Shown here: positions 10,575-21,469 of the stretch, in pieces
How positions within the stretch are numbered: the first letter of the stretch is position 1
Layout of the letters: each line of letters opens with the position of its first letter
Source of the DNA: Amaurobius ferox
Taxonomy: Eukaryota > Arthropoda > Arachnida > Araneae > Amaurobiidae
Assembly: GCA_951213105.1 (NCBI GenBank)
Contig: OX578133.1
Location: forward strand, 137,559,203-137,623,202
Reading direction: 5' to 3'
Length of the DNA: 64,000 nucleotides
Made by a program: the position numbers and the translations under genes
Notes under the pieces: generated by a model
What the model was told of the DNA's origin: nothing
Databases searched by the model: none
The model's input: only the letters and a program-made list of their open reading frames with translations

Positions 10575-12490
10575 GATTAAACATGCCTAAAGCATTGATT
10601 AGGAAACACTTTCGAACTGAAATGGAATTTTATTTAAACATCTCAAAAATGCGATTCAGCAGTGATATTTTTAAAATTAACATAGTACAATAATATTGAA
10701 AATTTAAAACTTCATCGGAAACGGCAATGCTATATAACATCGTTTGCTTCTCTATCTAAGTAAAATCAATGAGTATTATATTCAAAGCACTTATATTTCA
10801 ACCTCTAAAGCTAAATAATTTTACGTTAAAAATTTAGCAATTCTTATACAACTCATATTACAATCGCATGTTTTGTTTACATTTTGCATGCGTTAAAATT
10901 AGGCTTCGTTGTAGACATAATCAAAGTTTAGTGATCATTTAAAATACAAAAAAAAAAATATTGTAATTGCGTAAGCACAGAATTTAGAAATGCAGATAAA
11001 ATGCAAACAATAAAGCTGTTTTAGGACAGATGCAACACTAAATACCTGTATAAATACAAGAATGATCAATCATACATAAAGCATTGATTATAAAACACTA
11101 TCAACTATAATTTTATTTAAACATCTCTAAAATACGATACATTCAGCGGCGATATTATTTTAATTATCACAGATCTACAATAAATTATTTTACTTGTAAA
11201 ATTAAAGCCATGGAGGTAAAAGTACGTTCCAACGCCATGCTTAAAACTTCATTCAAACTTTATTCAAATGACGTCAGCGAAATATAAATCATCTGGTTCT
11301 CTATGTAAAAACAGTGAGCATTTCATTCATACACTTTTATTGCAGACTCTAGAGTAAAATAATTTTTCGCGAAAACAATTCAGAAATTCTTATACAACTC
11401 ATCTTGTAATCACTTGTTTACATTTTACATTCATTAAAGTTATGTTTCGTTACAGAAATAATCAAAGTTTGATTATCATTTAAACTCGAAAATATTGTAA
11501 CTGCACTGGCGCAGAATATGGATGCACAGAAAAAAACACAAAAATCAAGCAGTTTTAGGACGGATGCAACACTAAATATAATTTAAAAAGAACTTTAAAA
11601 ATCTCAATTTTGACACAATACGGATGTCACATCTCATTTTGAAGTGGGTCACGTGACCTCTTCATATTATATGGTTGTCATTAATACTTTAATTTTTATT
11701 TAAAAAACAACTGAACATATTTTACTGAATTTTTTTTTATATATTTCATGAGATAAATTTTATATTTCATAAACTTTTTGAAGCAATTTGTGAATTTTAA
11801 CTTCACTTTAAAAATCTTTCCACCATTTTTTTCATACTACAATAATTTATTTTACTTAAAAACATGGAGGTAAAAGTACTTTCTAACTCTATGTTTAAAA
11901 CTTCTTCGAAAAATGCAATGCTATAAAATCATCTGTTCTCTATGTAAAATCAATGAATATTTTATTCATATCTGCTTTATTCCAGACTCCAGAGCTAAAT
12001 CATTTTGCGTTAAAAAAATTCAGCAATTCTTATACAATTCATCTTGCAGCTTGATGTGTTTACATTCTGCATACTTTGAAATTAGTCTTCGTTGTAGAAA
12101 TAATCAAAGTTAATAATTTTTATTTAAAAACTACGGAATATATTTTGCTGAAATTATTTTTATATTTTTGTAGGATAATTTGAACATTTCCTAAAACTTT
12201 CCAATCAATTTGTGAATTTTAAATTCGCTTAAAAAATGTTTGAAAAATTAGGTCCTATAGGGTTCAATGTATTTCATTTTTCAACCCGGGTTCAATCCAA
12301 AACTTATTTGGTGATATTATTCATTTATATTCCCATAGGTCCCACGGACCGGCTGATCAACTAAAATGTCATTTTGATAAAGTCATTTTTACGGCAGTTA
12401 TCGTGCGAATGGATAGACAGACAGACAAATAGAATGAACAAAGTCATAAACACTTTTCAACTATGTTGTAAAGTCTCGATAAAAATTGAA
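10575..12490 (-). repeat. Dispersed repeat family B, copy 1 (inverted, internally duplicated)
   Basis: This region is the inverted counterpart of 13140-14290. Matching blocks include CCTAAAGCATTGATTA (end of unit), CATGGAGGTAAAAGTAC, TCTCTATGTAAAATCAATGA, GGGTCACGTGACCTC, GGTCCTATAGGGTTCAATGT and CGATGGTTATCGTGCGAA-like text near 12400, followed by a CAGACAGACAAATAGAATG tail. The end block (AAAGCATTGATTA) occurs twice, near 10590 and 11078, and the CATGGAGG block also occurs twice, near 11210 and 11860. The copy therefore contains internal duplications, which makes it longer than copies 2 and 3. No coding capacity was recognised. Confidence 0.75.
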
Positions 12491-13135
12491 CCTTAACGTC
12501 CACTGCTCCGTTAAAATGATAACCATCAGTGTCTGTATGATAAAATTTAGTGTCTGAATAGCAAGCTCTAGTTTCTATAAAAATTTCAAATATGAGGATG
12601 CAATAATTTTATATTTGCTTACGATGCAAAACTAAGATTCATTCAAGTAAAATTTTCGATTTGCATTACTGAGGATTTTACCAAATATAATAATAATAAC
12701 TTGTAATACTGTTAAATTATTTCCGTGACACACGATAACCATACAAAGCAATGAATGGGGCATTATAAAAGAAGAAAACAACACTAAATGCTGAAAATTC
12801 TTGGTGAATATATTCCCTCCTAAATCCACAAAAAATTCTTCCTACTGTTTGAATTTCAAAGAGGGTATTTGAAATTCCGCCCATGAATAGTTTGAAAACG
12901 AAGAAGTAATGAGTTGGCATTGTTACAGTTTAAAGTAAAAATATTCTTAGGTTATAGATCCTTTATGTATACTGAAATTTATTAGTCATTGTAATGGATT
13001 TTTAACTATCAAATTCCACTATATGAAGTTTTGTTTCGAATTTTGAAGAAGCAAATGCAAAATAAAAATTCGACAGTATGAAAGGTAAATTGTAATTTAT
13101 CCATTGCAACACATTAGTAGTGAAGCCATTTCATT
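12491..13135. other. Spacer between facing family B repeats
   Basis: About 645 bp lies between the two inverted arms. It contains no recognised gene; the overlapping ORFs at 12632-12920 are AT-biased with no family resemblance. Confidence 0.5.
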
Positions 13136-13139
13136 TTAC

Positions 13140-14290
13140 AACATTTTAGTTTACAACGTAGTTGTAAAGTGTTTATGACTTTGTTCATTCTGTCTGTCTG
13201 CCCGTTAGCACGATAACTGCCGTAAAAATGACTTTAACAAAATGAAATTTTAGTATGTTATTCAGACGGTATGTGGTACCTATGGGAATATAAATAAATA
13301 ATATCACCCAATTAGTTTTAGACTGAACCTGTGTCGGGTTGAAAAAATGAAATACATTGAGCCCTATGGGACCTACTTTTTCAAACATTTTTTAAGTGAA
13401 TTCAAAATTCACAAATTGCTTCGAAAGTTTTAGGAAATATTCAAATTATCCCATAAAAATATGATAAAAAATTCAGCAAAATATATTCAGTAGTTTTTTA
13501 AATAAATATTAAAATAATAATTACATCCATATTATATGAAGAGATCACGTGACTCACTTCAAAATAAAATATGGCATCCATCTTGTGTCAAAATCGTGAT
13601 TTTTAAAGTCCTTTTTTATTTATATTTAGTGTTGTATGCGCCCTAAAACTGCTTTATTTTTGTCTAATTTCTGTGCGTCTACATTCTGAAACAACGCAAT
13701 TACAATATATTTGAGTTTAAATGATCATCAAACTTTAATTATTTCTACAACGAAGACTAATTTTCACTTATGGAGAATGTAAACACATAAAGATGCAGGA
13801 TGAGCTGTATAAGAAATGCTGAATTTCTTTAACACAAAATTATTTAGCTCTTTGTGTCTGAAATATAACTGATATGAATGAAACATTCACTGGTTTTACA
13901 TAGAGAACAGACGATTTTATAGCAAACTTTTCCAATGAAGTTTTAACCATAGAGTTAGATTGCGTTTACCTCCATGGTTCTAAGTTTTTAAATAAAATAA
14001 ATTATTTTAGTATTGTGATGAATGAAAGGAATGGAATAAAAGTGTATGAATGAAATACTTGCAGCTTTTACATAGAGAACCAGGCGATTTATATTTCAAT
14101 GACGTCATCTGAATAAAGTTCATTTTTTTCGATGAAGTTTTAAGTTTTCAAATATAATAAATTAATATAGTAATGTGATAATTTTAAAAATATTACCGCT
14201 GAATGTGTCGCATTTTAGAGATGCTTAAATAAAATTGCATTGCATTTGAAAAGTGTTTCATAATCAATGCTTTATGACTGATCTTTCTTG
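13140..14290 (+). repeat. Dispersed repeat family B, copy 2
   Basis: Starts with GTTGTAAAGTGTTTATGACT and TTGTTCATTCTGTCTGTCTG, then CACGATAACTGCCGTAAAAA, and ends near CATAATCAATGCTTTATGAC. It aligns over its whole length in the same orientation with 20195-21385 and in inverse orientation with 10575-12490. Shared motifs include GAGATCACGTGAC and the CATAGAGAACCAGGCGATTT type block. No transposase or RT was recognised. Confidence 0.8.
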
Positions 14291-14341
14291 TTATTGTTTC
14301 TTTATTTCGTTAAGTTATTTTTTTCCTGCAAACTAACAGCA

Positions 14342-14600
14342 TGTTAGCACTGCAGTTGCAATAGCCAATCACATCACTACCCTGACAGACGCCTTGATTC
14401 TAAAAGGGAATAAATATGTTTGTTCGACGCTCGTTTTGGCAGTTATATCTCTGTGTGCGAACTATTTGTTGTTTCTTAAAGATAGCAAAAAGTTCAGGAT
14501 CCGTTTGTGAATCAGACAGCCGTTCTGCAGATAATTACTATCATTAGTATTAAGTTTAACTTGGGGTGAGCTTTCTATTTAAATAAACGTGTTATAACGC
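14342..14600 (+). promoter_or_regulatory. Promoter-like block, possibly from a decayed LTR
   Basis: The block begins TGTTAGCACTGC and contains a CCAAT-type box (AGCCAATCAC near 14362), then a TATA-like GGGAATAAATATG near 14407, and about 30 bp downstream GCTCGTTTTGGCAGT. An AATAAA lies near 14582. The order CCAAT, TATA, then AATAAA fits an LTR U3-R-U5 arrangement on the plus strand, but I found no clear CA end or target duplication. A host promoter is the alternative. Confidence 0.3.
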
Positions 14601-14965
14601 TATTTAAGTATAATTTGTATTAGACGTCTATCTTATAACTTTAAGTTTATGTTTTCCGGCAAAACGACCTGCACTTAAATTTAAAACTTGTTTTCTGTGC
14701 ACATCATTGGCAGTTATTGTGATTTCATGATTGCCTTTCAGCAGATTTAAATCTTTTGAGTCAGGTTACTTTTAGAAAGTTAAAGTTCTAACGCAGACTT
14801 TTTTAACTATGAATAGTAAAATGCATGGGGAAACATTGTAATGGATTTTCATGTTCTTTGGTACCCAAGAACACGAATCCACCATTTTTACATGACGCTT
14901 GTGAGTGTGCATGTCTGTTTGTCCACTATAGATCAAAAGCTCTCCATCCAATTTGAAGAAAATTT
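14601..14965. other. No feature recognised
   Basis: Non-repetitive AT-rich DNA between the promoter-like block and the E-box minisatellite. Confidence 0.35.
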
Positions 14966-14969
14966 GTCA

Positions 14970-15051
14970 GTCAAGTGAGTAATGTAAGTCACGTGAGTAA
15001 TGTAAGTCACGTGAGTAATGTAAGTCACGTGAGTAATGTAAGTCACATGAG
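14970..15051. repeat. 18-bp minisatellite carrying CACGTG E-boxes
   Basis: Four full units and a partial one of GTCACGTGAGTAATGTAA, starting at 14970, 14988, 15006 and 15024. Units 2-4 are identical and each holds the palindrome CACGTG; unit 1 has CAAGTG and the last partial unit has CACATG. Near-identity points to recent expansion. Confidence 0.92.
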
Positions 15052-15059
15052 AGAGATGT

Positions 15060-15730
15060 GAGAGAGGTGATAATATAACATGACTGAAGTAAGTTACCCT
15101 TATGCTGATTAGATTTTGGGAAAAATCGCTTAATTATGCTCCAAAAAAGTCTGCTAGAGACCACATGTGAAAACATATTGCGGCTAGTTATACCGTCCGA
15201 TATACCTTAAATAAACAAAATGCACATAAATAAAATGTACAAAATTGATTTCAACAAAAAAAAATGCAATTTAAACTAAATAATTCGAATAAAGCCGAAA
15301 ATATAAAATTCTGAAAGTGTCTTTTTACAATATACGTATTCTAAATTTAAAAAGAACACTTATGTTTTAATCATACTATTATTTTAGGCTCCATTCTTTA
15401 CTTCTTTAAATAATTTTGGACATTTATAATGTATATCTTTTTTACATAGTAAATTTATCGTTATTATTTAGAGAAAATTCTTAACATTTTGCAAAATGAA
15501 AGGGAAAAATATGCTCAAGTGTTAACTTTAATGAGCATTGCGATCCGACTATTTATGCTTTAAATTTCTCTAAAGCTTATTCTACTAAATATATAATACA
15601 TTTTTTGTTCGCCAATCTAAACTGAATTTGTTGAATAAGTGACTGGTATAAAAATGCAAATTTTCCAGATTCCTAAATCTATCGCAATTTTATAATCTCA
15701 AAATATTGCTACCTTTGTTACTTAAATGCA
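15060..15730. other. AT-rich DNA, no feature seen
   Basis: No ORF of note, tRNA-like fold or repeat was recognised. Confidence 0.4.
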
Positions 15731-15735
15731 AGATG

Positions 15736-15905
15736 TTAATGTAATGTAATTTTTATTTACGGAATATTTATTTGCATAATGTTTACTTACATAATTTTTA
15801 TTTACTGAATATTTATTTACGTAACGATTATTTACGGAATGTTTATTTAGATAATATTTATTGTGTTCTTTTTATTTATGCAATGTTTATTTATTTTGAG
15901 TATAT
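15736..15905. repeat. Degenerate AT-rich minisatellite, about 17-18 bp
   Basis: Serial variants of TTTATTTACGGAATA and TTTATTTACATAAT are repeated about nine times with uneven spacing. Confidence 0.65.
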
Positions 15906-16278
15906 ATTTATATAATTACTTCCTGAATTGAAGAAAAAATTTTGTTTTCAATTTCATAAATTCATGCAGCAGTACTATCAGAATTTTACTATGTTAAAAT
16001 TTTTGCTGTATTCAGCATTTAAGTATTTTCCTTTGTTGTAAATATCAAGCTTCGTAGATGATTATTGAAGATTTTATTTGGGTCATCACACTGTATTAGC
16101 GCAAAGCTATTTTAACCAATAATGCTTGCAGATAAAGATACAACTAAAAAGCTATATTAAGAAATTTATATTAGATCTCAAAAACGATTAGTTTTACTAA
16201 CAAATATCTTTGCATTTTAAAGTATGTAAGTATAAAAAATTTGTGTGAAAAAACGTCGCATTATTTTAGTAAAATGAT

Positions 16279-16340
16279 GTTTATTTCTGCTTAACTGTCA
16301 ATTATAAAGAGTTTATTTCTGCCTAACTGTCAATTATAAA
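16279..16340. repeat. 30-bp direct duplication
   Basis: GTTTATTTCTGCYTAACTGT plus CAATTATAAAG occurs twice in a row with one or two differences. Confidence 0.8.
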
Positions 16341-16344
16341 GTAT

Positions 16345-17090
16345 ATCTTACCATCTCTATGCTTTAAGTTACGAAGAATGCATGAAAAGGATCGAATATT
16401 TAAATTCAAGTAAGTTTTATTTATGTTGGTTTAATGTGTTATATGTAGATATATGCACTTATCTCATGACGTTTTGTGTCTTTCAATATTTATGTTATCA
16501 TGACACATGTTCAATTTCAGCATAAAAAAGTTAGATACAAGGCGAAAGTTTATTTCATGCGAAGTTGCTAATAAGGGTCTCAAAAGACTTGTGCGCAAGG
16601 CTTCACAATTGTCGGATATAACTTATTCTTTTAATTCAGTCGTATTCTTTTGACGAAATTTAGTAAAATCCGATTTAATGCTTTTAGTATGCAGAACACG
16701 TCTTCTGACAGCTTTTCAAAATAAGAGTTTCCACATTTATTAAAATAATTAATGGTATCATGTCTTATCATTAATTTTTTATGTCCTTTTATTCACCAAA
16801 ATGTACAATATAAAAGGATATTTGTACTCTAACATCCTACAAAACTGTACATATGTTTTCCATCAAAATAAAAATGGGAAATCCAGATTCTCATTTAAGT
16901 TTCAATTAACAAGATCTTTATATTTCAATAATACACCTTATATTAGAAGCAAAAACGGGAAAAGCTTTTATTTTATTTTATAGCAAATGTCCAATTCGAA
17001 TATCAAAAGGTCGAATATGTCTTATCAAAGCAAATACTGTCATTTTAGTCGATACTTATCATGTTGGAATTGTTTTTATTTATTTTTCAG
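16345..17090. other. AT-rich DNA, no gene recognised
   Basis: The ORF at 16801-16983 is lysine/asparagine-rich and AT-driven. No domain or repeat was recognised. Confidence 0.35.
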
Positions 17091-17092
17091 GA

Positions 17093-17228
17093 AATAATAG
17101 CAATAAAACAGTAGCGAGCAAATCACGAAAGAAGCTATTAATCTTCTTGGAGTTGAAATGTACAAACCCTCTACGTGTTGTAACAAGGAATATATTGTAC
17201 CTCAAGGATCAAGAGAGATTTGTCTTAA
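17093..17228 (+). other. Candidate coding exon, unidentified
   Basis: A strong acceptor-like stretch (TTTTTATTTATTTTTCAG, ending 17092) precedes, and a donor-like AAGTAAGA (near 17228) follows, a segment that is less AT-rich than its surroundings. One frame is open from 17095 through the donor. A second frame, open from about 17118, reads EQITKEAINLLGVEMYKPS and then CCNKEYIVPQGSREICLK, which looks protein-like. I cannot name a family, the two frames compete, and a chance open stretch of about 40 codons is possible. Confidence 0.22.
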
Positions 17229-17436
17229 GTAAGATTTTCATTCTAGACCCACGCTGAGCAAAAATTTGTTAATGGTGCCACTGAACCTTTTTAAGGCGTA
17301 AGAAGCGTAACTTTAGATTGAAATCACTCTGTGTTTTGATAATATATTTATTTATTAAAAAATACTTTTTTAATATTACTTAACAAGTAATATTAAATTA
17401 CTGTTGAATTATTTTTTTTAAATAAATATAAACTTA

Positions 17437-17690
17437 CTAGAAAATATACCCGTCGTTTACCGGGATTTAAAATGCAAACCTCTGGTTAAAATTATACCTA
17501 AACATATAGCGCATTCCCGAAAACCAAACAACGCTTTTACGATGCGTCCGTTTAGAAAAAAAAAATAAACAATTTGCTGTGTAGACGCAATACGACATAA
17601 AGAAGTGTGCGCACGCATGCAATCTGAATACACGACGTTCATTAGCATAAGCTATAAAGTGTAATCTTTAAAACTAAGTTCTAGCATTTA
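17437..17690 (-). mobile_element. Helitron 3' end
   Basis: On the minus strand the sequence ends CCCGGTAAACGACGGG (short hairpin, complement of 17449-17464), then TATATTTTCTAG, with T as the next base. A hairpin a few bases before CTAG-T is the Helitron 3' signature. The matching 5' end (TCTATATAA type) was not found at higher coordinates, so the upper limit is arbitrary and this may be only a terminal fragment. Confidence 0.5.
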
Positions 17691-17734
17691 TAGCAGCTAA
17701 GATACGATCAAGTTAGTGAAATGACAGAAATTGT

Positions 17735-17749
17735 GGGGGGGGGGGGGGG
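17735..17749 (+). repeat. 15-base G homopolymer
   Basis: An uninterrupted run of G in otherwise AT-rich DNA. Similar shorter runs occur at 3306-3316, 32994-33005 and about 52966-52975. Confidence 0.9.
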
Positions 17750-17754
17750 ACGAT

Positions 17755-18125
17755 TAGAAAATTACAACATTTCGTTGCTTTTAAAAATTCTCACAGCGAG
17801 TAAACAAAACACAATAGTACCTGTGGCAACCAAAAAAAAAGAGGAGCTTAAAAGTTACACTTTTAGCTTAATTATCATTAATCTATCATATCTTAACATG
17901 GCCGTAAATTCATACATAGTGGACTTATTATTAAATCACATTGCTTTGTTGTGCCGCTATATAAAACCCTCCAATTATTTAACTTTCATGCGAGTTCTGT
18001 AAAAGAATTATTAATTATTAAGTTACCAAAAGGATTACACCATTTAAACTTTAACAATAAAACATTTATTAACAACATAAACACTTATTAATTCATTACA
18101 CAATTAATTATTACTTTTGCCGGGG
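17755..18125. other. AT-rich DNA, no gene recognised
   Basis: The ORF at 17721-18002 begins within the G run and shows no domain. Confidence 0.35.
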
Positions 18126-18133
18126 GAACATGT

Positions 18134-18726
18134 GAGACCACCTTAATTTGCCTAAACGTTTCTAGACCTAAAGTTATTTGAAGAACACATACCTTCAAAT
18201 CTGTCTTGTACTTTGCTAGCCATTATTTTTGGAACATCTACGGAACACTTTACATTTCTAGTCGTCGTGCTATCATACTGTCGCACACGTACATTCTAGT
18301 ACCTCTGCACAAGTCATCTCTATGTCATAATGTCGCACAAGTATATCTCTGAACATCTACACAAGTCATAATGTTGCCCGAGTATTAGCACAAGTCTACC
18401 AAGTCATAATGTCGAAGTTATCTATATAAGTGTGCTCAAATGTCCTTCTTCGGTCACAAGCTGTGTCTCTCTTTTTCCCTCGGGGGTGTAACTCCTCCCT
18501 TTGTTTTCATTTGCAGCATTCAGTGTGACGTAACAATAAGTTTCTCCATTGGTTAATCATTGAACCAATGTCGCTACTTGGCATCCTCGTAAGGGCCCGC
18601 TCGGCCCCCTCTGTCTTGACGCTCCTAAATTTATGGTTTGCTGTAAACCTCGGTGCCATCCAGACTACAAGTATTGTTCGATGTTTTAGATCATTAAATA
18701 AATGGCATAAAACTGTCTCACCAAAA
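18134..18726 (+). mobile_element. Candidate solo LTR
   Basis: The segment starts TGAGACCACC and ends ACCAAAACA, with CATG directly outside both ends (18130-18133 and 18727-18730), compatible with a 4-bp target duplication. Inside, in order, are a TATA box (CTATATAAGTG near 18433) and an AATAAA (near 18696), as expected for U3-R-U5 on the plus strand. It is GC-richer than its flanks. No primer-binding site or coding region follows, hence solo. Around 18290-18410 CAAGTCATAATGTCGCACAAGT-like phrases repeat several times. Which LTR superfamily is unknown. Confidence 0.4.
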
Positions 18727-18840
18727 CACATGTGAGATCTATTTCTGGTCTCAAGTACCAGATAAATGCAAAGAAAACTGCTTTTATATAATCAGAAATG
18801 ATTTACCAGAATCTAAATAATCATGTATAAATAACATCGG

Positions 18841-19350
18841 ACGGTATCCTCCTTCCCCCACTACCAGCCTCTAGGAAAGACTTTCAGACTTGCATTTTAA
18901 TATGCCCATACCCTACGTGAACACGGGAACAGTTTCGGCAGAACCGAAAATCTTACTTCCTTCAATTGAGTGCAATTCCCGTTCCTTACTCACTGGGTTT
19001 TCCTCCCGCCCCTGGATATTTGCATTTCTTCTTCGACTCAGATCGTCCAACCTATCTGAAGATGTAAAGTATCTGTTTGGAAGACAGGGACAGTCCCTGG
19101 ATATATGCATTTCTTTTTCTTCGACTCAGACCGCCCGACCTTCCGAATATGTAAATTATTGGTTGAACGACAGGAGCAGTCCCTGGATATATGTATTTCT
19201 TCTTCTTCGACCCAGGTCGCCTGACCTCCTGAAGATGTAAAGTATATGTTTGAATGGCAGGGACAGTGCCACCCAGTTTAAACCGGAACCCAATGAAAGC
19301 GGTATCCACAGATATTCCCTCCTTCCCCTACCACCAACCTCTCGGAAGGG
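18841..19350 (-). mobile_element. SINE family S1 copy with an internal 86-bp tandem array
   Basis: Parts match the S1 SINE at 1869-2148: CCTCCTTCCCC, CACCAACCTCTCGGAAGG, GTGCCACCCAGTTTAAACCG and the CTACGTGAACACGGG block. A decayed tRNA-like head lies near 18945-19005. Three tandem units begin at 19011, 19096 and 19182 (periods 85 and 86 bp), each running from CCTGGATATATGCATTTCTT through ACTCAGACCGCCCGACC to GGACAGGGACAGT. Copy 1 holds a single version of this unit at 1870-1930. The composite order suggests two overlapping copies or an expanded body. Confidence 0.65.
19011..19267. repeat. Tandem array, 86 bp x 3, inside the SINE
   Basis: Units start at 19011, 19096 and 19182 and differ at roughly 10-20% of positions by eye. 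Confidence 0.85.
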
Positions 19351-19359
19351 GATATTTGT

Positions 19360-20190
19360 ATTTGAAAGCGAAGTATATTCTATGAACAGAAAAATCAATC
19401 CCAATCAAATGACAAAGGTTTCAAAATTTTTCCCCATTGAATCCGAAACAACAAAAAAAAAAAAAACCATAATTCTTTATTTATCCTGACACTTAATATA
19501 TCAATTTATAGATCACGTTGGAAGTTTTACATCATTTACTTCGCTATAAGATTGCTATGTCACACATACGGCAGATGGAGAAGTGCATTAATTTATCCGA
19601 GGGATCCAAAGGGAAATGCAATCTATTTGCAAATTCAATTTCAAACGTATTTCTGACGAATCCAATGTTAGCAGTAATTGAATTATTCCCCAAACAACAG
19701 ATAGTAATTAAAGAACATTTACTTAAACATTCCTATCTCATCACTGGGGTATCGAAAATGAAGATCTGTAAACGATATTGGAATTTAATCTTAAATTAGC
19801 CTTCCAGAAACAGAGTTGATCAAGGACAGTGATTTACGCTTCAAATCACACTAGACGCATTTATTTAAGAAAAGAAACTAGAAAGGTTAGAATAACGTGC
19901 ATGGTTAAAGATGCGCCTGCTCATACGTTATTGATAAAGAATAAGCATTGCAGGGACCAGTGTTCAAAAAGGATATTTACACAGATTGGATTCTGATAGG
20001 GAGGACTATATTTAAAATGAATTTTTTGGAGTGATACTTACCCTATTGCATTTAATACCTCTAGTAAAATGAATATGAAATAACATCTATCGGATTTAAC
20101 TTCATATGGTCCTTACCTGAAACAAAAAAGGAAATAAATATACTCTAAATATTTTATAAAGCATATAATTTTATTCCATACAATTTTTAG
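19360..20190. other. No gene recognised
   Basis: The ORF at 19518-19799 (93 codons) has no recognisable domain, no RT/transposase motif and no splice context that I can defend. A run of A lies at 19453-19466. Confidence 0.35.
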
Positions 20191-20194
20191 TTAT

Positions 20195-21385
20195 GTATAA
20201 TACACAAAGTTTTTAACACTTTGCAACATAATAGAAAAGTATTTATGACATTGTTCATTCTATCTGCCTGTCTGTCCGTCCGTCCGCACGATAACTGCCA
20301 TAAAAATAACTTTATCAAAATGAAATTTTAGTATTTTGTTGAGACGTATAGGAATGTAAATGAATAATATCACCCAATTAGTTTTGTATTGAACCCGGGT
20401 TGAAAAAGTGGAATACATTGAACCCTATGGGACCTAATTTTTCAAACATTTTTTAAACGAATTTAAAATTCACAACTTGCTTCGAAAGTTTCAGGAACTA
20501 TTCACATTATCCTATTAAATACATAAAAAAAAATTCAGCAAAATATGTTGGGTAGTTTTTTAAATAAAAATTGAAATATTTGTTACACCCATATTATATG
20601 AAGAGATCACGTGACACACTTCAAAATAAAATATGGCATCCATCTTGGGTCAAAATCGTGATTTTTAAAGTCCTTTTTAATTTATATTTGGTGCTTCATC
20701 CGTCCTAAAACCGCTTTATTTTCTCGTAATTTTTTGCTTCTATATTTTACAACGCAATTACAATATTTTTTAGTTTAAATGATCATCAAACTTTGATTAT
20801 TTCTACAACGAAGCCTAAATTTAACGTATGCAGAATGTAAACACATCAGGCTGCAAGATGAGTTGTATAAGAATTGCTGATTTTTTTAATTCAAAATTAT
20901 TTAGCTCTGGAGTCTGGAATATAGCTGATGTAAATGAAATATTAATTGATTTTGCATAGAGAATGAGATAATATTACAATGTTTTTTCGATGAAATTTTA
21001 TGCATGGAGTTAGAAAATACTTTTACCTCCATGGTTTTAAGTTATTAAGTAAAGTAAGTTATTGTAACATTGTGATAATTATAAAAATATCGCCGCTGAA
21101 TGAAAAGAATGGAATAAAAGTGTATGGATGAAATATTCACTACTTTTACATAGAGAGCCAGGCGATTTTTATTTCGATGATATTTTGATTCATTTGAATA
21201 AAGTTCATTTTTTTTTCGATGACGTTTTAAGTTTTCAACTATAATAAATTATTGTAGCATTGTGATAGTTTTAAAAATATTATCGCTGAATGTATCGCAT
21301 TTTAGAGATGTTTAAATAAAATTGCATTGCATTTGTAAAGCGTTTCATAATCAATGCTTTATGCCTGATTGATATTTCTTGCTAA
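20195..21385 (+). repeat. Dispersed repeat family B, copy 3
   Basis: Same orientation and order as copy 2: the GTTCATTCTATCTGCCTGTC start with a CCGT-type run, CACGATAACTGCCATAAAAA, CACCCAATTAGTTTTG, AACCCTATGGGACCTAATTT, AGAGATCACGTGAC, then CATGGTTTTAAGTT and the end CATAATCAATGCTTTATGCC. The length is close to that of copy 2, which supports a unit of about 1.15-1.2 kb. Confidence 0.8.
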
Positions 21386-21469
21386 TTTATACAATGAATA
21401 TAATGTACGTTAAGTTTTTAGTTTATTGAATTATTTTTTAGTTTATTTAAGTAAGAGGAGAGAATGTGG

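Noticed and set aside
14970..15051. CRISPR-like 18-bp repeat
   Set aside because: Units are directly adjacent with no spacers; it is a minisatellite.
17735..17749. G-quadruplex regulatory element
   Set aside because: A single homopolymer run can form such structures, but nothing nearby suggests a promoter or gene; poly-G runs here look like ordinary length-variable tracts.
18890..19404. Several overlapping ORFs of 65-116 codons
   Set aside because: They run through the 86-bp tandem units in several frames on both strands, so the openness comes from the repeat rather than coding.
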